Assembly: GCA_023402395.1 (NCBI GenBank)
Contig: JAEYGI010000025.1
Location: forward strand, 22,347-86,346
DNA from: Bacillota bacterium
GTDB lineage: Bacteria; Bacillota; UBA4882; UBA8346
Reading direction: 5' to 3'
DNA: 64,000 nt
Shown: in pieces, positions 17,293 to 25,154 of the stretch
Position numbering within the stretch: position 1 is the first letter of the stretch
How the letters are laid out: every line of letters starts with the position of its first letter
Made by a program: the position numbers and the translations under genes
The notes under the pieces: generated by a model
Databases searched by the model: none
Told to the model about the DNA's origin: nothing
The model's input: only the letters and a program-made list of their open reading frames with translations

Positions 17293-19380
17293 ATGACTAA
17301 GCTGAACCGGCTCGGGCTATGGCTGGGAATCATCGGGATTCTATGGTCCGCTCCGGCCGCTGTCGCGGCTGCTCCGGCGCAGCTGCAAAACCCCGGCTTT
17401 GAACAAGGCGCCGGACAGCCCGACGGCTGGTCCCGCCAGCTTTGGGACTCCAGCGGAATCACCGAATTCCGCCTGGAAAGCGGAGCCGCCCACTCCGGCT
17501 CGAAATATGTGACAATCATCAATCGCGGGCCGAATCACGCCCGTTACAATCAGCCCATTGCGGTCAAACCCGATACCCTTTACCGCTTCTCGGTCTGGAT
17601 TAAAACCGGGGGCATCCCGGCTGACCAGAAAGGCGCGGCCCTCGGCGTCGAGGGCGTGGCCCTGGGTTCGGCCGGCCTCCGCGACACCGGCGGCCGCTGG
17701 GAACCGTTTGAGCTTTACGGAAAAACCGGGCCAAGCCAGGAGCAGTTGACGGTGATGGTCACCTTGGGCGGATTCGGCCATCTCACCGAAGGCGAGGCTT
17801 CGTTCGACGATCTGGCCGTGACCCAGCTTGACTCGGCTCCAGCCGGGGTTACCGTGCATAATCTGGCGCCGGGCGGGGCGGAAGGCAACGCCTATGGCGC
17901 CCCCGGCGACGCCATCCATGATTTCTTCACCGATAGCTTGAGTCCGGAGGAATGGTCCGGCCTGGCCTGGCTGATCCTAGCTTGTTACCTGCTGGTCGCC
18001 GTCTATCTGCTCTTTGGCCGCGGCCCGGAGCGGACCGCGGCCAAGGCCGGCGCCAGCGCCGGCTCCAAATCCGGCCGCGCCAAGCCGGCCGGGGGCCCCA
18101 TGGACGGCCCGTCCCGCCTCTGGCCGCTGCTCGCGCTGATCGGCGCGGGACTGGCCTTCCGGCTGATCCTGGCCCCGCTGTATAAGGGGTACCATTTTGA
18201 TTACCGGATGTTCTGGTACTGGTCGGATATGGCGCTAAAGGATTTCTTCGGGCTCTATCATCCAGGCAAGGTCTATATTGACTACCCGCCGGTCTACATC
18301 GGCGTTCTGTACCTGGCCGGCCTCACCGCCAAGCTTTTGAACGCCGCCTCCGGCTCGGGGCTGTATATCACGCTGATCAAGCTCCCGGCGATCCTGGCCG
18401 ACGCCGCCACCGGCCTGATCCTCTACCGGCTCGGCCGAAACCGGATCGGCGAGCGCCGGAGCCTGATCATCGCCGGCCTCTATCTGTTCAATCCGCTAAT
18501 CTGGTTCGACTCGGTGATCTGGTCCCAGATCGATTCGGTCTTTCTCCTGACCGTCCTGGCCATGCTGTTTCTGATCGCCTCCGACCGCCTGGAATGGGCG
18601 GGCGTGGTCCTGGCCCTCTCGGTCCTGACCAAGCCTCAGGGGTTGTTCTTCGCGCCGGTGCTCTTTTTCGAGCTGCTGCGGCGGAAGGATTGGCGGCTCT
18701 TCCTTCGTACCGCCGGCGCCGGGCTCGCCACCGCCGCCGCGATCATCGCCCCGTTCAGCCTCGGCAACCCCAATCCCTGGTGGTTCTATGACCTGCTGTT
18801 CAAGATGACCGATACCTGGAGCTTTGCCTCGGTGAACGGATTCAACCTGCACGCCCTGTTCGGCGGGAACTGGACTCAGGATACGGCCGGTTTTCTGTTT
18901 TTGAACTACCGGATCTGGGGCCAGATCGGTCTAGCCGGATCGGTCTTGTTCACCGCCTTCTTTTACCTGCGGAACCGAACCGTGCCCACCCCGTTCTGGG
19001 CGGCGCTGATCATCAACACCCTCGTCTTCAACCTGGCCCACCGGATGCACGAGCGCTACCTGTATCCGGTGACCGTGCTCTCGCTCATCATTTACCTGTT
19101 GTATCAGGAGCGCCGCGCGCTCTATCTCTTCCTGGCCACCTCGGCCACGAACTTCATGAATATTTTCCTCTCGTTCATCGCCATCGCCGGCCATAGCGAT
19201 TCCCGGGCCTATGCCTCGCTCTGCCGGATTCCGTCCAGCCACCCGGTGGTGATCGTCGCTTCCTTCCTCAATGTACTGACCCTGATCTACGTCATCAAGC
19301 TGACCTTTGATCTGATCCGGCCCGCTCCCTCCGGCCCGGCCATCCGGCCTTCGCCTTCCAACCGGCGGGCCCGCGCCTGA
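17293..19380 (+). CDS. Fusion of exported carbohydrate-binding domain and GT-C glycosyltransferase
   Basis: A 695-aa protein. Residues 1-27 look like a signal sequence ending at AVAAAP. Residues 30-175 form a jelly-roll domain of the CBM4/9 type (NPGFEQGAGQPDGW, then strands ending in FDDLAV). After one TM helix (about 218-238) and a Gly/Ala/Lys linker comes a polytopic membrane region of about ten helices. Its loops (HFDYRMFWYWSDM, DYPPVYIG, NPLIWFDSVIWSQIDS, HRMHERYLYPV) match GT-C type, lipid-sugar-dependent mannosyltransferase-like enzymes. The ATG has GGGGGGA upstream. It probably transfers a sugar from a polyprenyl phosphate outside the membrane. The fused binding domain is unusual. A terminator follows. 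Confidence 0.85.
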   Translation: MTKLNRLGLWLGIIGILWSAPAAVAAAPAQLQNPGFEQGAGQPDGWSRQLWDSSGITEFRLESGAAHSGSKYVTIINRGPNHARYNQPIAVKPDTLYRFSVWIKTGGIPADQKGAALGVEGVALGSAGLRDTGGRWEPFELYGKTGPSQEQLTVMVTLGGFGHLTEGEASFDDLAVTQLDSAPAGVTVHNLAPGGAEGNAYGAPGDAIHDFFTDSLSPEEWSGLAWLILACYLLVAVYLLFGRGPERTAAKAGASAGSKSGRAKPAGGPMDGPSRLWPLLALIGAGLAFRLILAPLYKGYHFDYRMFWYWSDMALKDFFGLYHPGKVYIDYPPVYIGVLYLAGLTAKLLNAASGSGLYITLIKLPAILADAATGLILYRLGRNRIGERRSLIIAGLYLFNPLIWFDSVIWSQIDSVFLLTVLAMLFLIASDRLEWAGVVLALSVLTKPQGLFFAPVLFFELLRRKDWRLFLRTAGAGLATAAAIIAPFSLGNPNPWWFYDLLFKMTDTWSFASVNGFNLHALFGGNWTQDTAGFLFLNYRIWGQIGLAGSVLFTAFFYLRNRTVPTPFWAALIINTLVFNLAHRMHERYLYPVTVLSLIIYLLYQERRALYLFLATSATNFMNIFLSFIAIAGHSDSRAYASLCRIPSSHPVVIVASFLNVLTLIYVIKLTFDLIRPAPSGPAIRPSPSNRRARA

Positions 19381-19399
19381 AGTGTTCTCAATCCATGAC

Positions 19400-19428
19400 C
19401 AAGCCGCGACCCAAATCGCGGCTTTTTT
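19400..19428 (+). terminator. Rho-independent terminator of the GT fusion gene
   Basis: GCCGCG and CGCGGC pair around ACCCAAAT, followed by six T, 20 bases after the stop codon at 19380. Confidence 0.9.
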
Positions 19429-19468
19429 GCGTTATTCCGGCGTTTCCCTCCGGCGCGGCGAACCCTGC

Positions 19469-19497
19469 TTGACATTTCCGGCTGTCTGGTATATATT
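19469..19497 (+). promoter_or_regulatory. Sigma-A promoter for the CNNM/CorC-type gene
   Basis: TTGACA (19469-19474), a 17-base spacer and TATATT (19492-19497), 11 of 12 to consensus. The predicted transcript start is near 19504, giving a leader of about 130 bases before the ATG at 19636. Confidence 0.85.
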
Positions 19498-19503
19498 GGT
19501 GGC

Positions 19504-19613
19504 TAGGAGAGCAATCATTGATACTATCCTAGCATTAACTCTACCCTATCCACCAATGCCGCTACACACTAAAGACTTATATGGATCGCATCCGATATAA
19601 GTCTTTTCTATTT
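19504..19613 (+). promoter_or_regulatory. Leader with intrinsic terminator, riboswitch candidate
   Basis: The leader opens with a TAGGA/TCCTA hairpin (19504-19508 with 19527-19531), then a C-rich single-stranded part. It ends in a strong hairpin: AAGACTTATAT (19572-19582) pairs with ATATAAGTCTT (19595-19605) around GGAT/ATCC, followed by a T-rich TTTTCTATTTC. The terminator lies between promoter and gene, 23 bases before the start codon, so the gene can only be expressed by read-through. I could not match it to the M-box, yybP-ykoY, NiCo or other classes that I know. A metal-sensing leader would fit the downstream transporter. Confidence 0.6.
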
Positions 19614-19635
19614 CGAAAGGGGTATTCGCTTCATC

Positions 19636-20949
19636 ATGGATTCCGAAAGCAATCTGCTGGTTCAGCTTCTTATTTTGCTGGTACTGATCGCCATCAACGC
19701 CTTTTTTGCCGCCTCGGAGATTGCGATCATCTCGCTCAACTCCCAAAAAATCCGCAAACAAGCCGAGGATGGAGAGCCGGAGGCGATCCTCCTCCAAAAG
19801 CTGGTGGCCGAACCCAGCAAGTTCCTGGCCACCATTCAGGTCGGCGTCACCCTGGCCGGATTGATGGCTAGCGCGGTGGCTGCCGAAAGCTTCGCCGATC
19901 ATTTGACCGGCTATCTGAAAACGCTGCGCCTGCCGCTCGACACCGCGCTGATCAGCTTGATCTCGATCATGGGAATTACCCTGGTTCTTTCCTATTTTAC
20001 CCTGGTGCTGGGCGAATTGGTCCCCAAACGGCTGGCCATGCAGATGCCCGAACGAATCTCCGGCCTGGTCGCCAAGCCCTTGGCGCTGATTCAGAAGTTC
20101 ACCGGCCCGTTTGTCCGGCTGCTGAGCTTTTCGACCAATCTCCTGATCAAGCTCCTGGGCGGCAACCCGGCCTACACCGAGGAGAAGATCACTGAGGAAG
20201 AGATCCGGCTGATGGTCGACGTCGGCCAGGAGAAGGGCGTCATTCGCAGCACCGAAAAGGAAATGATCAACAATATCTTTCAGTTCGACAACACCGCCGT
20301 CTCAGCGGTGATGACCCACCGCATCGACGTGGTGGGCCTGCCCCGGACCGCCACCCTCGATGAGGTGCTGGACACGGTGATCGCCGAGAAATTCTCGCGG
20401 ATTCCGATCTATGACGGGACCATCGACAAGGTGGTCGGCATCCTGCACGTGCAGGACCTGATTCCGCGCCTCAAGGACCCCGACCGGAGCCGTTTCGACC
20501 TGATGGCGGCGGTCCGTGAGCCCTACTTTGTGCCGGCCTCCAAGAAAACCGACGAACTCCTCAAAGAGCTTCAGAAACAAAAAACCCACCTGGCCGTGGT
20601 CATCGACGAATACGGCGGCACCGCCGGAATCGTCACCGTCGAGGATCTGCTGGAGGAGATCGTTGGTAATATCTTCGACGAACACGACGAGGTGCGGCAG
20701 GAAATCGTCAAGCTGGACGAATCGACCTACCTGCTCGACGGTTCCATCAGCCTGGCTAAAATCGAGGAATTGCTTGACGTTAAACTGCCCTGTTGCGATT
20801 ATGACACGCTCAGCGGATTTGTCATCGGAGAACTGGGCCGCTTTCCCAAGGAAGGCGAACATCCGGTCATCGAATATGAAGGGCTGGTGCTGAAGGTCGA
20901 AGCCGTCGAGGAGAAACGGATCTCCCGGGTCAAGATCGGAAAGCTCTAG
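19636..20949 (+). CDS. CNNM/CorC-family transporter with CBS pair
   Basis: A 437-aa membrane protein of the DUF21-CBS-CorC_HlyC type (often annotated as hemolysin; members studied export or regulate Mg2+ or other divalent ions). The DUF21 membrane part covers about 5-195 with the AINAFFAASEIAIISLN opening. Two CBS domains span about 210-335 (VMTHRID to VIDEYGGTAGIVTVEDLLEEIVGNIFDEHD). A C-terminal CorC_HlyC domain ends at about 430. Start: ATG at 19636, the AAAGGGG being 13 bases upstream, which is long. It is preceded by the promoter and terminator-containing leader described above, so expression is probably attenuated in response to a ligand. Confidence 0.93.
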   Translation: MDSESNLLVQLLILLVLIAINAFFAASEIAIISLNSQKIRKQAEDGEPEAILLQKLVAEPSKFLATIQVGVTLAGLMASAVAAESFADHLTGYLKTLRLPLDTALISLISIMGITLVLSYFTLVLGELVPKRLAMQMPERISGLVAKPLALIQKFTGPFVRLLSFSTNLLIKLLGGNPAYTEEKITEEEIRLMVDVGQEKGVIRSTEKEMINNIFQFDNTAVSAVMTHRIDVVGLPRTATLDEVLDTVIAEKFSRIPIYDGTIDKVVGILHVQDLIPRLKDPDRSRFDLMAAVREPYFVPASKKTDELLKELQKQKTHLAVVIDEYGGTAGIVTVEDLLEEIVGNIFDEHDEVRQEIVKLDESTYLLDGSISLAKIEELLDVKLPCCDYDTLSGFVIGELGRFPKEGEHPVIEYEGLVLKVEAVEEKRISRVKIGKL

Positions 20950-21109
20950 GTTTTTCGCCGCGCCCGGCGCGGCCGTCCAATTTTTCCGCCGGCTGCCGGC
21001 AAAATCCCTGATCCGGCACTTTAGCTTATCACCGACATCCCCCGCCGCCCGGCTCCGAACCCCTCGAGCCGGGTCAAGCCTTTTTTTGATCCTCCATCCC
21101 ATTTATCCC

Positions 21110-21243
21110 ATTGGATGGATTCACGCCATCCAATCCCTCCCTTCACACCTCACCTCGCCTTGGCGCCATGGAGATTATTGCTCTATTCCGACCGGGCCGT
21201 TTTGATTGTATAATCAAATTGGACGGTTTTAAAAACCATCCAA
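21110..21243. promoter_or_regulatory. Two inverted repeats with TTGGATGG half-sites
   Basis: ATTGGATGG (21110-21118) pairs with CCATCCAAT (21126-21134). About 85 bases later TTGGACGGTTTT (21219-21230) is followed at once by AAAAACCATCCAA (21231-21243). The same half-site TTGGA(T/C)GG therefore occurs four times as two inverted pairs, and a near-palindrome TTGATTGTATAATCAA with an embedded TATAAT lies at 21202-21217. They could be operators for the MocR regulator that starts at 21523. The remaining part of 20950-21522 is non-coding. Confidence 0.45.
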
Positions 21244-21409
21244 TGGAGGTTGATTCCGGCCCGAAGCCTGGTATAATTACCTTCAATATCCACCACCCAA
21301 GCCAATCGGCCAACCATTCCTAACTCAACAGCCCCTCCTGAAAATAAGTGGGTTGGGAAAGCTGCTGAGATCCGACCAATCATGCAATTCAGGGCTAACT
21401 GCGATCCTA

Positions 21410-21484
21410 TCCCTTAAAGGGTAGCCGCTTGGCGTTGCGGGTCTTAAAATGGCCCCGGAGGATAGTGGTTACCCTTTTAAGGGG
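21410..21484. promoter_or_regulatory. Inverted repeat upstream of the MocR gene
   Basis: CCCTTAAAGGGTAGCC (from 21411) and GGTTACCCTTTTAAGGGG (21467-21484) are imperfect inverted copies, about 15 paired bases, enclosing 40 bases. The right arm lies just before the AAGGAG ribosome binding site of the gene at 21523. A related GGTTACCCTT string occurs near 46526, so this may be a dispersed repeat and not a specific leader. Confidence 0.4.
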
Positions 21485-21522
21485 CAAGGGATTTTGCTTT
21501 ACCTAAAGGAGAATGCGCGCGG

Positions 21523-23037
21523 ATGCTTATCGCCATTGACCGGAGCAAACCGACCCCTCTTTACCTGCAGATCAAGAAGGAGATCCGGGAGTTGATCCTG
21601 AGCCGGACTTTGCCGGCCGGGTTTTGCCTGCCCCCGGAGCGCAAACTCGCCGAGACGCTGGGCGTCAACCGGACCACCGTGGTCAACGCCTACAACGAGT
21701 TGAAGGCGGACGGCCTGATCGGCGGCCAGGTCGGCCGGGGGACCATGGTCCTGCCTCAGTCGCCGGGCACGGCGGAGCCGCATCAGCCGCCGGCCGCGCT
21801 GCAATGGCGGCAGTTTTTCAATGAGGCTTCGTTTAAGGGCCGGGACCCGCTGCTGCGCGATTTGATGGAACTGGTCAGCCACAAGGACGTGATCTCCTTT
21901 GCCGCCGGAATCCCGGACCCCGGCGATTATCCCCTGGCGGCGCTGGCCGAGATCCAACAGGAAATGATGTTGAATCACGGCGCGGACCTTCTGGTGCATA
22001 CGCCGGTGGAAGGCCATTATCCGCTCCGGGAGAGCATCTGCGGGCTGATGGAGTCCCGCGGGATCCACGCGGCGCCGGAGGAGACGCTGATCCTCTCCGG
22101 CTCACAGCAAGGGCTGAACCTGATCGCCCGCGCCTTTCTGAAGCCCGGCGATGTGGTGCTGGTTGAGGAGCCGTCGTTTTTCTGCGCCATCCAGGTCTTC
22201 CAGGCCGCCGGCGCCCGGGTGTTCGGCGTCCCCACCGATGAACGGGGCATGATCACGGGCGCCCTGGAGCCGCTGCTCGACCGGCACCAGCCGAAGCTGA
22301 TCTATACCCTCCCGACCTTTCAGAACCCGTCGGGGGCCGTGATGGGCCTGGAGCGCCGGCTGCACCTGCTGGACTTAGCCTATCATTATCAGATCCCCAT
22401 CGTCGAGGACGATCCCTATTACGAAATGCGCTATGAGGGAGAGGCCGTTCCGCCGCTCAAGGCCCTGGACCGCTATGGCTATGTGCTGTACCTCAGCACC
22501 TTTTCAAAGCTCTTCTTTCCCGGGGCGCGAATCGGCTGGGTGGCCGCGCCCCGGCCGGTGATCCGCCAGTTCACCTGGGAGAAGCAAAATGTCGACCTGC
22601 ATTCGAACAATCTCGGGCAATGGCTGTTCGACGGCCTGCTGCGCCGCGATTTCCTGCCGGGCCATATCCGGCGGGTGACCGCCAATTACCGGAACCGGCG
22701 CGACCAGCTTGTCGCGGCCCTGGAGCGCCACGCCCCGCCGGCGGTCGAGTGGAATCATCCGTCGGGCGGTTTCTATCTCTGGTGCCGGCTGCCCTTTGCC
22801 ATTGATTCCAGCCGGCTGCTGGCCACCGCCGTCAGGCAGCGGGTGGCCTTTGTCCCGGGCACCCCCTTCTCCACCGAGGGAATGGGCAGAAATTACCTCC
22901 GGCTGAACTTTACCTTCCCGGCCCAGGAGCAACTGGAGCCCGGCGTCAAGCGCCTGGCCCGGGCGATCCGGGACACGCTGCGCGAGGCCGAGGAGCTGCC
23001 CGGTGATCCCGAAGTGGCGGTCCGGCCGATTATTTAA
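21523..23037 (+). CDS. MocR-family regulator (GntR HTH plus aminotransferase domain)
   Basis: A 504-aa protein. Residues 1-75 form a GntR winged helix (PLYLQIKKEIRELIL, PPERKLAETLGVNRTTVVNAYNEL). From about 115 on there is a class I aminotransferase fold with the PLP-binding Lys at about 329 in YLSTFSKLFFPGARIGW, plus TLPTFQNPSG and EDDPYYEMRYEG. MocR proteins use PLP chemistry to sense an amino compound and control amino-acid, vitamin B6 or GABA genes; the target is often the neighbouring gene. The AzlCD exporter downstream is a possible target, though 790 bp of repeats lie between. AAGGAG lies 11 bases before the ATG. Confidence 0.93.
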   Translation: MLIAIDRSKPTPLYLQIKKEIRELILSRTLPAGFCLPPERKLAETLGVNRTTVVNAYNELKADGLIGGQVGRGTMVLPQSPGTAEPHQPPAALQWRQFFNEASFKGRDPLLRDLMELVSHKDVISFAAGIPDPGDYPLAALAEIQQEMMLNHGADLLVHTPVEGHYPLRESICGLMESRGIHAAPEETLILSGSQQGLNLIARAFLKPGDVVLVEEPSFFCAIQVFQAAGARVFGVPTDERGMITGALEPLLDRHQPKLIYTLPTFQNPSGAVMGLERRLHLLDLAYHYQIPIVEDDPYYEMRYEGEAVPPLKALDRYGYVLYLSTFSKLFFPGARIGWVAAPRPVIRQFTWEKQNVDLHSNNLGQWLFDGLLRRDFLPGHIRRVTANYRNRRDQLVAALERHAPPAVEWNHPSGGFYLWCRLPFAIDSSRLLATAVRQRVAFVPGTPFSTEGMGRNYLRLNFTFPAQEQLEPGVKRLARAIRDTLREAEELPGDPEVAVRPII

Positions 23038-23044
23038 AAAACAA

Positions 23045-23459
23045 CCTCACCCCGGCCCTCTCCGGCGTCGCGGCTCCGTGAAGCCGATTCGCGGAGAGGG
23101 ATGACCGAGCTTGAAACTTACGCTTTGAACGCCCTGATTAAGAGCCTAAAAAATAGGCCCCGGTTTCAGGCGGTTCACCTCTCCCCGTCGAACCGCCGTC
23201 ATTGAAATTCCTCGTCGGGGAGAGGCCGGGAGAGGGGTTTAATTTAGGCCATCGAGGATGCCGATTCACCTCACCCCGGCCCTCCGGGGATGCGGCTCAA
23301 GGAGCGGATTCACGGAGAGGGATGACGGAGCTTGAAACTTTGGCTTTTAAATGCCCTGATTGAAAGCCTAAAAATAGGCCCCGGTTTCAGTCAATTCACC
23401 TCTCCCCGCCGAACCGCCGTCATTGAAATTCCTCGTCGGGGCGAGGCCGGGAGAGGGGT
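23045..23459. repeat. Direct duplication of a GC-rich ~190-bp repeat
   Basis: Copy 1 (23045-23238) and copy 2 (23269-23459) share the same order: CCTCACCCCGGCCCTC, GGAGAGGGATGA, a central block with TAGGCCCCGGTTTCAG, then CACCTCTCCCCG, CGTCATTGAAATTCCTCGTC and GGCCGGGAGAGGGG. Each copy has self-complementary G-rich and C-rich parts, as REP-like elements do. No ORF. Confidence 0.85.
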
Positions 23460-23559
23460 CAAAATTCCGCGATAGGGTTTTCGGCCGTGGCTTAACTTGA
23501 CGAGATAGCCATTAAGCTAATAGGCCACAAAGCTCATTTTCCTTTCGAATCCTTTCGTT

Positions 23560-23735
23560 CGCTTACGGATACTTTCGATTGGACAACAAAATGCTTTCGT
23601 TTGGTTTCGGATCCTTTCGATTAGGCAACAAAACGCTTTCGTTTGCTTTCGAATGCTTTCGGTTTGACAACAAAGTCCTTTCGTTTGCTTTCAAATCCTT
23701 TCGATTGGGCAATAGAACGACTTCGTTTGCTGTCC
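23560..23735. repeat. 42-bp tandem array rich in CTTTCG
   Basis: Four units, the last one partial, each of about 42 bp. They contain the conserved strings CAACAAA and CTTTCGTTTG, and the hexamer CTTTCG recurs inside. Both strands stay open through it (14-residue peptide repeats on either strand), but there is no ribosome binding site and the periodicity alone explains the open frames. I treat it as non-coding. Confidence 0.8.
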
Positions 23736-23827
23736 GGAGCAAATGTTTTGAGGCCGGATCATTGATCCGGAAACGGGGCTTCAAACCCGGGACCCGGTAC
23801 GGCCATTGATTCAAGGAGGTTTTATCT

Positions 23828-24541
23828 ATGCGGCAGCGGCCCTTTTTGCTTGGAATTCAAAAAACGGTGCCCCTAATGATCGGGGTCGTCCCGTTCGGCC
23901 TGGCCTACGGGATCACCGCGGTTCAATCCGGGATCAGCCCGGCCGAGGCGACTCTGATGTCGGCGGTGGTCTTCGCCGGGGCCTCCCAATTCCTGGCCCT
24001 CGGCCTGCTCGGCCAGGGCGCGGGGTATCTCTTGATTATCCTCTCGACCCTGCTGATCAATTTGCGTCATTTGCTGATGGGCCTGTCGCTCTCCCCGTAT
24101 TTGAAAAAGCAGCGCTCCGGCCGCCTGTGCCTGCTCGCCTTCGGAATGGTTGACGAATGCTACGCCACGACCATCAGCCACTATCAAGCGGGCGGGCAGG
24201 AAGACGGCGATCCGCTGTTTATGCTGGGTTCGGGCGCCGGACTGTACCTGGCCTGGCTCACCAGCTCAGCGGTGGGCTGCCGGCTGGCGGCGTCGATCTC
24301 CGATCCGCTCGCCTGGGGGCTGGATTTTGCCATGCCCGTCACTTTCTTGACCATGCTCATTCCCCAGATCGGTTCGGTCCGGATGCTGGCGGTGGCCCTG
24401 GCCTCGGGCCTGTCCGCCGTGGCCTTCTATCTTTTAATCCCCGGCAAATGGTATATTATCCTGGCGGCGCTGCTCGCCACCGTCCTCGGGGCGGTTCTGG
24501 AATCTCACGCCGAAAGAAGGTGCGCTCCATCATGCGCCTAG
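23828..24541 (+). CDS. azlC: Branched-chain amino acid exporter, large subunit
   Basis: A 237-aa AzlC-family membrane protein with about seven helices. Family features are the MIGVVPFGLAYGITAVQSG opening, SAVVFAGASQFLALGLL, and INLRHLLMGLSLSPYL followed by DECYA. With AzlD it exports branched-chain or similar amino acids. A perfect AAGGAGG lies eight bases before the ATG. The last ten bases overlap the start of azlD, so the two are translationally coupled. Confidence 0.95.
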   Translation: MRQRPFLLGIQKTVPLMIGVVPFGLAYGITAVQSGISPAEATLMSAVVFAGASQFLALGLLGQGAGYLLIILSTLLINLRHLLMGLSLSPYLKKQRSGRLCLLAFGMVDECYATTISHYQAGGQEDGDPLFMLGSGAGLYLAWLTSSAVGCRLAASISDPLAWGLDFAMPVTFLTMLIPQIGSVRMLAVALASGLSAVAFYLLIPGKWYIILAALLATVLGAVLESHAERRCAPSCA

Positions 24542-24852
24542 AATATTGCTGGCTGTTCCTGGGCATGGGCTTGGTAACCTATCTGACCCGCATGGCTTTT
24601 CTGGTCTTTGCCAAGCGGCTGCCGCTGCCGCGCTGGCTGGAGCGGTCCTTGAAATACCTGCCCGTCGCGCTGCTCGCCACCCTGATCTTTCCCGGAATTT
24701 TCGCCCCCCACGGCCGGCTGGAGCCGGTCCTGGCCAACCCCTATCTCGGCGCCGGGCTGGTGTCGGCTCTCACGGTGCTGACCCTGAAAAACTCGGTGCT
24801 CGGAATCATACTCGGGATTCTGGCCTTGGTGCTGTTGCGGGGAATCGGGTGA
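24532..24852 (+). CDS. azlD: Branched-chain amino acid exporter, small subunit
   Basis: A 106-aa AzlD-family protein with three or four TM helices (WLFLGMGLVTYLTRMAFLVF, then YLPVALLATLIFPGIF, then LGIILGILALVLL). It begins inside the end of azlC with GAAGG about eleven bases upstream. AzlD is the obligate partner of AzlC in the export complex. Confidence 0.93.
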   Translation: MRLEYCWLFLGMGLVTYLTRMAFLVFAKRLPLPRWLERSLKYLPVALLATLIFPGIFAPHGRLEPVLANPYLGAGLVSALTVLTLKNSVLGIILGILALVLLRGIG

Positions 24853-24979
24853 AAGGGCGGGAGCGCGGGATGAACAAAAAACAAACGGCGGTTCCCACAC
24901 TTCCGATTGGAAATGCTATGGGAATTGCCGTTTGCGTTTATCAATGCCGCCGGCCGCTTATCGGCCGTACTTGGCTATA

Positions 24980-25064
24980 TCGGATGAAGTAAATTTCTAA
25001 ATATAAAATTTGCATTCTTAAAGCCGAATGCAAATGAATCAAATCGGAATTTACTTCATCCGAT
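24980..25064. repeat. Long hairpin repeat, first member
   Basis: Outer arms ATCGGATGAAGTAAATT (24980-24996) and AATTTACTTCATCCGAT (25048-25064) pair over 17 bp, and an inner stem TTTGCATTC/GAATGCAAA (25009-25017 with 25026-25034) follows. The arm resembles that of the neighbouring element at 25077 and the left arm at 32991. It looks like a MITE- or REP-type element. Confidence 0.75.
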
Positions 25065-25076
25065 TACAGTTGAAAT

Positions 25077-25154
25077 AAGTTGAATTAAATTCATTAATTT
25101 TTCATCATGGCCGGCATTAAGGACATGATGTATAGCAGAAATTTAATTCAACTT
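25077..25154. repeat. Long hairpin repeat overlapping the end of leuD
   Basis: Arms AAGTTGAATTAAATT (25077-25091) and AATTTAATTCAACTT (25140-25154) pair perfectly over 15 bp, with an inner CATCATG/CATGATG stem. The core (CATTAATTTT, CATCATGGCCGG, ATTAAGGACATGATG) recurs at 32991-33078, and an arm recurs at 63862-63875. The right arm includes the stop codon and the last codons (Lys-Leu-Asn) of leuD. Confidence 0.85.

Noticed and set aside
19498..19554. GGTGG/CCACC closing stem for the leader of the CNNM-type gene
   Set aside because: The left arm lies upstream of the predicted transcription start, so it would not be in the RNA.
21111..21323. 70-codon plus-strand frame
   Set aside because: It runs through inverted repeats and has no ribosome binding site; operator-like DNA explains the region better.
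23563..23814. Open frames of 83 and 76 codons on both strands with 14-residue peptide repeats
   Set aside because: They are produced by the 42-bp tandem array; no ribosome binding site and both strands are equally open.
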